From assembly GCF_000384295.1 (NCBI RefSeq), contig NZ_KB913037.1, forward strand, positions 6,286,593 to 6,350,592: a DNA stretch of 64,000 nt. The letters are read 5' to 3'. Within the stretch, counting starts at the first letter, position 1. The number at the start of each line of letters is the position of its first letter. The stretch comes from Amycolatopsis balhimycina FH 1894 (GTDB lineage: Bacteria; Actinomycetota; Actinomycetes; Mycobacteriales; Pseudonocardiaceae). The position numbers were made by a program, and so were the translations under genes. Below, piece after piece: positions 58,888-64,000 of this stretch. Under the pieces are notes generated by a model. The model saw nothing but the letters and a program-made list of their open reading frames with translations, had not been told where the DNA came from and ran no database searches.

Positions 58888-59981
58888 CCGAGCACGACGT
58901 CGTCGACACGGCGCTGCGGCACTACCACGACGCCGGACCCCGGCCGGATCCCGCCGATCTGGCCAGGATCCGCGGGACGGTGCTGGCCAGGACGGCCACC
59001 GCGGGGCGACCCGCCCGCCTGCGCGGGGTGTCCGTGGCCGTCGCGGCCTCGGTGGTGGTGGCCGCCGCGGCGGCCACCACGATCACCCTGTGGCCGGAGC
59101 ACACGACCACGACCGCTTCCCCGTCGCCGTCCGCTGCCAAGACCCTGGCTCGTCCCGACGCCGGTGCCGAGGCGATCACCGCGGCCGGCAGCGTCCCCGC
59201 GACCGTGGACCTGGTCGTCCGGCGGGTCGCCAACGCCTCGCCACTCGACCTCAGCCACGGCGGTTACCTCTACACCGCGGATCGCGCCGTGTCCGTGCAG
59301 TCCGCGACCGGCCTGGACGGCCTCGCCTACTACGTCACCGAAGACGTGACCGAGCGGTGGAGCGTGGTGGGCGAGGGCACGGCGCCGAAGCTGATGAGGA
59401 CGACCCGCGGTCTCAACGCGCACCCGCTCACGCCGGCGGACGGGGAGAAGCTGGCCCGGTACGGCACGGCCTACACCAAGGTCACGACGTCCACCTACGA
59501 ACCGTCGAGCCACCCCAAGCTGGCGGAGGTGCCGTCCCCGCCCGGCCTGGCCAACCCCACGCCCACCTACCTGGCGTCGCTGCCCACCGACCCCGGCCGG
59601 TTGCTGGCGATCCTGCGGGCCTCGGTGGGTCAGGACGGCCCGAACGGTGACCGGCAGGTCTTCAAGGCGGGCACCGCGCTGGCCACCTCGGCCGACGCCC
59701 TGCTCCCGCCCGGCCTGCGTGCCGCTCTGTACCAGGCGCTCGCCCAGGTGCCCGGGGTGGCGCGGATCCCCGGCCAGGTCGACCTGGCCGGCCGCCCGGG
59801 CGTCGCGATCGCCCACACCTACGACGGAAAGCGCACGGAGATCGTCATCGATCCGGCGACCTCCCGCACCCTCGGGTACCGCATGGTGACGACGGCCGCG
59901 CTCGACGGAATGGCGCCGGGCACCGTCGTCTACTCCGCCACCAAGAACCAGAAGCTCGTCGAACACCTGGGGGACCTGTGA
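58884..59981 (+). CDS. CU044_5270-family membrane protein partnered to the ECF sigma factor
   Basis: A 365-residue protein with a short cytosolic N-terminus (TEHDVVDTALRHYHDAGPRP), one membrane helix near residues 48-68 (SVAVAASVVVAAAAATTITL) and a large outer domain with LMRTTRGLNAHPLTPADGEK, LPTDPGRLLAILRASVG and QVDLAGRPGVAIAHTYDGKR. This matches the CU044_5270 family, whose genes usually follow ECF sigma factors. It is likely the sensor or anti-sigma component; no zinc anti-sigma motif is visible. The ATG overlaps the sigma gene, and its own stop overlaps the next gene (GTGA). Confidence 0.85.
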   Translation: MTEHDVVDTALRHYHDAGPRPDPADLARIRGTVLARTATAGRPARLRGVSVAVAASVVVAAAAATTITLWPEHTTTTASPSPSAAKTLARPDAGAEAITAAGSVPATVDLVVRRVANASPLDLSHGGYLYTADRAVSVQSATGLDGLAYYVTEDVTERWSVVGEGTAPKLMRTTRGLNAHPLTPADGEKLARYGTAYTKVTTSTYEPSSHPKLAEVPSPPGLANPTPTYLASLPTDPGRLLAILRASVGQDGPNGDRQVFKAGTALATSADALLPPGLRAALYQALAQVPGVARIPGQVDLAGRPGVAIAHTYDGKRTEIVIDPATSRTLGYRMVTTAALDGMAPGTVVYSATKNQKLVEHLGDL

Positions 59982-61099
59982 TCACGGAAATCCTGCTGTC
60001 CGCGGCCTTGGCCGCGGCGCCGTCGGTGCCGAGCTGGGAGGTCGTCCCGCTCACGCCGGAGCCGGGCAACCTGGTGGCGACGACGGCGCTGTCCGCGCAC
60101 GACGTCTGGACCGCCGGGTTCACCCTCGACCAGGAGATCGTCGACGGCAAGCCCCAGGTCACCTTCCGGCCGCAGGTGTGGCACTGGAACGGGAAGGCGT
60201 CGTCGCGGGTGCCGGTCCCGCCGCTGCCCGACGGCCGGACCGGCCGCCTGAACGCGATCGCCGCCTCGGCCCCCGGCCGGATCTGGGCCGTGGGCGACTC
60301 GTGGCTGCGCGGCCGGACGATTTCGCTGATCGAACGCTGGGACGGGAAGACGTGGTCGCCCGTGCCCGCCGACGACGATCCCGGCCTCGACCAGCACCAG
60401 CTGTACGGCGTGGCGGCCATCGGCGAGTCCGACGCGTGGGCGGTCGGCTCCACGGCCGACGCCGAGCACACCAGGCCGATGGTCCAGCACTGGGACGGCG
60501 TCCGCTGGACGCGGGTGCCCCTCCCGGCCGGCCTGGCCGACGGCGACCTGTCCGCGGTCGCGGCGAGCGGCCCGGCCGACGTGTGGGCGGCCGGCGCGGT
60601 CGCGGACGGCGACGGCGTGGCGCCCCTCGTCCTGCACTGGGACGGAGTCGCCTGGCGCCGGATCGCCCTGCCCTCCACCGCCGGTCTGGGGTTGGCGAGG
60701 GTGGGGGCCATCACGGTGTCGGACGGGCAGGTCTGGGCGGTGGGCGAGTCGACCACCGGCGGTGCCCTCAACCGCAAGCCGCTGGCCTTCCGCCTGACGC
60801 CGTGGGGCGCGGTGATCGAGCGGACCCCGGACGAGCGAGGCCAGCTCAACGCGGTGACGACCGTGGGCCGGGACGTCTGGGCGGTGGGTTACCAGTACGA
60901 CGAGGCGGGCAACACCCACGCCTACGCTCTCCGCCGGGGAATCGACGGCAGGTGGCGGCGGGCGGCCGTGCCGGAAGCCGCCGGCGCCACCCTGTACGGG
61001 CTCACGAGGGTGCCGGGCACCGGCACGCTCTGGACCACCGGCGCGATGGACGGCGCGGACCCGGGCGTCCCCACGCCGCTGATGGCGAGGTTCTCCTAG
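59978..61099 (+). CDS. Secreted or surface beta-propeller protein
   Basis: A 373-residue protein with a short hydrophobic N-terminus (EILLSAALAAAPSV), which could be a signal peptide. It contains about six repeated blades with the signature W-A-V/A-G (DVWTAGF, RIWAVGDS, DAWAVGST, DVWAAGA, QVWAVGES, DVWAVGY), each followed by ...W-x-G/D... strands. This predicts a five- to seven-bladed propeller. It is translationally coupled to the CU044_5270 gene, which suggests that it is either the input or the target of the sigma system. The exact family name is uncertain. A terminator hairpin follows. Confidence 0.78.
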   Translation: MITEILLSAALAAAPSVPSWEVVPLTPEPGNLVATTALSAHDVWTAGFTLDQEIVDGKPQVTFRPQVWHWNGKASSRVPVPPLPDGRTGRLNAIAASAPGRIWAVGDSWLRGRTISLIERWDGKTWSPVPADDDPGLDQHQLYGVAAIGESDAWAVGSTADAEHTRPMVQHWDGVRWTRVPLPAGLADGDLSAVAASGPADVWAAGAVADGDGVAPLVLHWDGVAWRRIALPSTAGLGLARVGAITVSDGQVWAVGESTTGGALNRKPLAFRLTPWGAVIERTPDERGQLNAVTTVGRDVWAVGYQYDEAGNTHAYALRRGIDGRWRRAAVPEAAGATLYGLTRVPGTGTLWTTGAMDGADPGVPTPLMARFS

Positions 61100-61100
61100 G

Positions 61101-61149
61101 ACGCCGCGTCGGTGGGGCGTTGTGCGCACTCAACGCCCCACCGGCGTCG
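61101..61149. terminator. Strong bidirectional terminator hairpin
   Basis: GGTGGGGCGTTG (61111-61122) and CAACGCCCCACC (61131-61142) form a perfect 12-bp stem with an 8-base loop; GACGCCG and CGGCGTC extend it outward past a 3-base bulge. It separates the convergent propeller and alkyltransferase-like genes. Confidence 0.75.
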
Positions 61150-61153
61150 GGGT

Positions 61154-61477
61154 TCAGAACAGCCCTTCCGGGCCGTCGTCCGCCTCGCCGTCCGGTTTCC
61201 AGCGGTACTTCCTCAGGTCGACGCGCTGGCCGTCCGCCAGCACGCCTTCCGCGCGCAGCCGTTCGAGCTGGTCGTGCACCAGGTGCGGTGCCGGGGTGCC
61301 GTTCGCGCGCAGGATGCGGTGCCACGGCAGGTCGTGCCCGTCCTCGGCCAGGATCGCGCCGACCATCCGCGGTGAGGGTGCTCCGGCGAGCGCCGCGATG
61401 TCGCCGTACGTCGCGACCGTGCCGGCCGGCACGGACTCGATGATTTCCCGCACGCGCTCGTGCAGAACGTCGTCCAT
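61154..61477 (-). CDS. Alkyltransferase-like protein (MGMT fold, Cys replaced by Trp)
   Basis: A 107-residue protein of the MGMT C-terminal domain: VREIIESVPAGTVATYGDIA, ALAGAPSPRMVGAILAE and LPWHRILRANG. The active-site motif PCHR of O6-alkylguanine transferases is PWHR here, so it cannot accept an alkyl group and is an alkyltransferase-like protein that flags O6-alkylguanine for nucleotide excision repair, as for bacterial Atl proteins. ATG 61477 is used; the frame extends upstream without homology. The family and its place beside AdnA match Rv3204 and Rv3202c of mycobacteria as recalled. Confidence 0.9.
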   Translation of the reverse strand: MDDVLHERVREIIESVPAGTVATYGDIAALAGAPSPRMVGAILAEDGHDLPWHRILRANGTPAPHLVHDQLERLRAEGVLADGQRVDLRKYRWKPDGEADDGPEGLF

Positions 61478-61610
61478 ACCGACACTCTGCCGGACACCAC
61501 CGACACTTTTTGTGGCCGACCGGCGCACGCACCGGCACCTTCGCCGAACGCACCGCCGCTAAGCCGTGCCGGTGCACCACCCGGGGGAGCGGGCGTGGTT
61601 CCATCGCGGG

Positions 61611-64000
61611 GTGAACGGGAGGCGAACGGCGCAGGCGGACGCGCGGCTGGTGCGCACGCCGATCGCGGGCGCACCCACGTTCACCTGGGACGAAGGCGCC
61701 CGGCGCGTGCTCTCCGCGCCCGGCGGGTTCCTCCGCGTGCTCGGTGGCCCCGGCACCGGCAAGACGTCGCTGCTGGCCTCGGCCGCCACCCGCCGGATCG
61801 CCGAGGGCGCCGATCCGGAGAGCGTGCTCGTCCTCACCACGTCCCGCAAGGCGGCCGACGCGCTGCGCGCCGACATCACGCGGCGGCTCACCGCCGATCC
61901 CGACCAGGCGCGGCCGCTGCCCCGGACCGTCCGCGAACCGCTCGTGCGCACCGTGCACTCCTACGCCTACTCGCTGCTGCGGCTGGAGGCGATGGCCGGA
62001 GAACTCCCGCCGCCGCGCCTGCTCGCCGGCGCCGAGCAGGACGTCGTCGTCCGTGAGCTCCTGGCCGGTGACCTCGACGAAGAAGCCGGGTACTGGCCCG
62101 AGCAGCTGCGGCCCGCCCTGATGGTCCCCGGCTTCGCCGAAGAGCTGCGCGACCTGCTGATGCGGGCCGCCGAGCGCGGGCTCGGGCCGGAGGACCTCGC
62201 CGAGCTGGGCCGCCGCCGCGGCCGCGAGGAGTGGGTGGCCGCCGGGCAGTTCTGGGCGCAGTACGAAGAGGTCACGCAGCTGCAGGGCGCGGGCGGCAAC
62301 GCGCTGGGCGTGGCGAGCGCGCCCGCGCTGGACGCCGCCGAGCTGGTCACCTCCGCGCTGCTCGCCCTGGAGGACGACGACGAGCTGCGCGAACGCGAGC
62401 GCACGCGCGTGCGGCACCTGTTCGTCGACGACGCCCACCACCTCGACCCGCTGCAGACCAGCCTGGTCCGGGTGATCGGGCACACCGCCGCCGAGTTCGT
62501 CGTCGCCGGCGACCCCGACCAGAACGTGTTCTCGTTCCGCGGCGCCGACGCGAGCCTGTTCGCCGACGCCGACCCGGACGGCAGCCGGACCGTCACGCTG
62601 ACGACGGCCCACCGGCTCCCCCCGGCCGTCCGCCTGGCGGTGGCGAAGATCGGCGCGACGCTGCCGGGCGCGTCGCAGCACCGCAAGATCCTCCCGCCGC
62701 CGGGCGCTTCCGGGGGGAACGTGCGGGTCCGCGTGATGCCGACCCCGGCCGCCGAGGCGAGCTGGATCGCCGACCAGCTCCGCCGCGCGCACCTCGTCGA
62801 CGGCGTGCCGTGGTCGGAGATCGCCGTGCTCGTCCGGTCGCCGGCGCGGACTTTCCTGGTGCTGCAACGGGCTTTGCGCGCGGCCGGCGTCCCGATCGGG
62901 TCGGCCACCGAGGAGCTGCCGCTGGCCCGCCAGCCGGCGGTGCGGCCGTTGCTGGCCGTGCTGAAGCTCGCGCCTTCGCCCGAACTCCTTGACATCGACC
63001 TCGCCGAAATGCTGCTGTCGTCCGCGCTCGGCGGCGCGGATCCCCTGGCGCTGCGCCGGTTGCGGCGCGGCCTGCGCCGGCTGGAACTGGCCGGCGGCGG
63101 GCAGCGGTCGAGCGACGAACTGCTCGTGGAAGCGTTGCGCGGCGGGGACATCCTCGCCGGGCTGGCCGACGCCGAGGCCGAGCCGGTGCGGCGCGTCGGC
63201 GGCCTGCTGCGCGTCACGCACCAGGCCGTGGCCCGCGGCGACGGCGTCGAGCAGGTGCTGTGGGAGCTGTGGCGGGAAAGCGGGCTGGAGCAGAAGCTGC
63301 TCAAGCAGGCCGGGCGCGGCGGATCGCTGGGCGCGCAGGCCGATCGTGATCTCGACGCCGTCGTGGCGCTGTTCGACGCGGCCGGCCGCTATGTCGACCG
63401 GCTGCCCCGCGCGAGCGTCGCTTCCTTCGCGGATTACCTTGGCGCCCAACGGATCGCGGGCGACACCCTGGCGCCGGCCGCCGTCCCGTCCGACGGCGTC
63501 TCGCTGCTCACCGCCCACTCCGCCGCCGGTCGCGAGTGGACGGTCGTCGCGGTCGCCGGTGTCCAGGAAGGCGCCTGGCCGGACCTGCGGCTGCGGGGAT
63601 CGGTGCTGGGCGTGGAACGGCTCAAGGACCTGATGGCCGGCGTCGACGACGACGCCGTCTCCCAGACCGCGCCGATCCTCGCCGAGGAACGGCGCCTGTT
63701 CTACCTCGCGATGAGCCGGGCGAAGCAGACGTTGCTGGTCACGGCGGTGTCGGGGGAGGACGAGCAGCCGTCGCGGTTCCTCGACGACCTGGAGGAGAAC
63801 GGCGCCGACGACGGCGGCCTCGACTCGCGGATGAAGCCGCCGGGCCGGTCGCTGGTGCTCGCCGAGCTGGTGGGGGAGCTGCGCGAGGTCGTCTGCGACG
63901 ACAAGGCCGACCCCGCGCGCCGCCGTCGCGCGGCGAAACAGCTGGCGCGGCTGGCCGACGCTCGCGTACCCGGCGCGCACCCTTCGACGTGGTACGGCTT
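61611..64000 (+). CDS. adnA: AdnA: UvrD-like helicase-nuclease subunit (3' end outside window)
   Basis: The frame is open to the window end. Walker A GGPGTGKTS is at about residues 45-53, Walker B LFVDDAHHLD at 270-279, and the UvrD C-terminal motif RLFYLAMSRAKQT near 695-708. AdnA forms a heterodimeric helicase-nuclease with AdnB for double-strand-break end resection in mycobacteria; its nuclease domain is C-terminal and would lie beyond the window, as would adnB. GTG 61611 gives an N-terminus like AdnA; GTG 61566 and 61572 are alternatives. The neighbouring alkyltransferase-like gene supports the assignment. Confidence 0.85.
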   Translation, partial: MNGRRTAQADARLVRTPIAGAPTFTWDEGARRVLSAPGGFLRVLGGPGTGKTSLLASAATRRIAEGADPESVLVLTTSRKAADALRADITRRLTADPDQARPLPRTVREPLVRTVHSYAYSLLRLEAMAGELPPPRLLAGAEQDVVVRELLAGDLDEEAGYWPEQLRPALMVPGFAEELRDLLMRAAERGLGPEDLAELGRRRGREEWVAAGQFWAQYEEVTQLQGAGGNALGVASAPALDAAELVTSALLALEDDDELRERERTRVRHLFVDDAHHLDPLQTSLVRVIGHTAAEFVVAGDPDQNVFSFRGADASLFADADPDGSRTVTLTTAHRLPPAVRLAVAKIGATLPGASQHRKILPPPGASGGNVRVRVMPTPAAEASWIADQLRRAHLVDGVPWSEIAVLVRSPARTFLVLQRALRAAGVPIGSATEELPLARQPAVRPLLAVLKLAPSPELLDIDLAEMLLSSALGGADPLALRRLRRGLRRLELAGGGQRSSDELLVEALRGGDILAGLADAEAEPVRRVGGLLRVTHQAVARGDGVEQVLWELWRESGLEQKLLKQAGRGGSLGAQADRDLDAVVALFDAAGRYVDRLPRASVASFADYLGAQRIAGDTLAPAAVPSDGVSLLTAHSAAGREWTVVAVAGVQEGAWPDLRLRGSVLGVERLKDLMAGVDDDAVSQTAPILAEERRLFYLAMSRAKQTLLVTAVSGEDEQPSRFLDDLEENGADDGGLDSRMKPPGRSLVLAELVGELREVVCDDKADPARRRRAAKQLARLADARVPGAHPSTWYG

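Noticed and set aside
61611..64000. Frameshifted or broken helicase
   Set aside because: The frame with Walker A, Walker B and the UvrD motif stays open; it only appears truncated because the window ends.

Overview
The window reads as a high-GC actinobacterial chromosome. Codon third positions are almost all G or C, GTG and TTG starts are common, and gene families such as DUF397/DUF5753 regulators, CU044_5270 and DUF3558 lipoproteins occur. The closest fit is a Pseudonocardiales genome of the Amycolatopsis type. This is inferred from gene content and from memory of gene order, not from a database search. No rRNA, tRNA, CRISPR array, transposase or prophage gene was seen.

Layout. 1-5.8 kb: a DUF1003 / MgtE-N-CBS pair, a streptomycin-kinase-like phosphotransferase, an SPFH (stomatin-like) protein, a DUF4190 protein and an acyl-CoA dehydrogenase. 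6-11 kb: a stress-type protein and a complete trehalose-type ABC importer (lpqY-sugA-sugB-sugC). 11-21.8 kb: a DUF3558 lipoprotein, small PspC and DUF397 genes, an XRE regulator, a TetR/MFS drug-efflux pair, a CPBP protease-histidine kinase-response regulator operon, a SigE-family sigma factor with a membrane-anchored partner, and an oxidoreductase divergent from an MmyB-type regulator. 21.8-29.5 kb: a ParB-like/metallophosphoesterase pair, corA with a 38-aa membrane peptide behind it, a MaoC-like dehydratase, DUF2332, Nudix, a 57-aa hydrophobic peptide, PH-domain, PHP and MarC genes. 29.6-33.5 kb: a secreted GH78-like rhamnosidase and a RecB-like nuclease.

33.8-45.7 kb and 61.1-64.0 kb carry genes whose families and order match the Mycobacterium tuberculosis Rv3212 to Rv3202c neighbourhood as I recall it: beta-propeller, RhlE helicase, ferritin-like protein, DUF3107, TetR, DUF3152 protease, MoeZ, TIGR02569, then an alkyltransferase-like protein and the AdnA helicase. 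Between the TIGR02569 and alkyltransferase-like genes lies a block of about 15 kb: a nitrate/nitrite assimilation operon (nitrate reductase, its flavoprotein, NarK-type transporter, nirB, nirD, nnaR), followed by an AlkZ-like glycosylase, a DUF3224/WYL divergent pair, a second HemD-like protein, and an ECF sigma/CU044_5270/beta-propeller operon.

Non-coding structure is unusually informative. Seven long palindromes sit directly behind genes and form sequence classes with compensatory changes between the arms. A roughly 300-bp array of about 20-bp units in two inverted halves fills one convergent gap. The 7-mer TGTGGAC is strongly biased to the + strand whatever the gene orientation. Several divergent regulator/target pairs have clear inverted repeats in the shared promoter.
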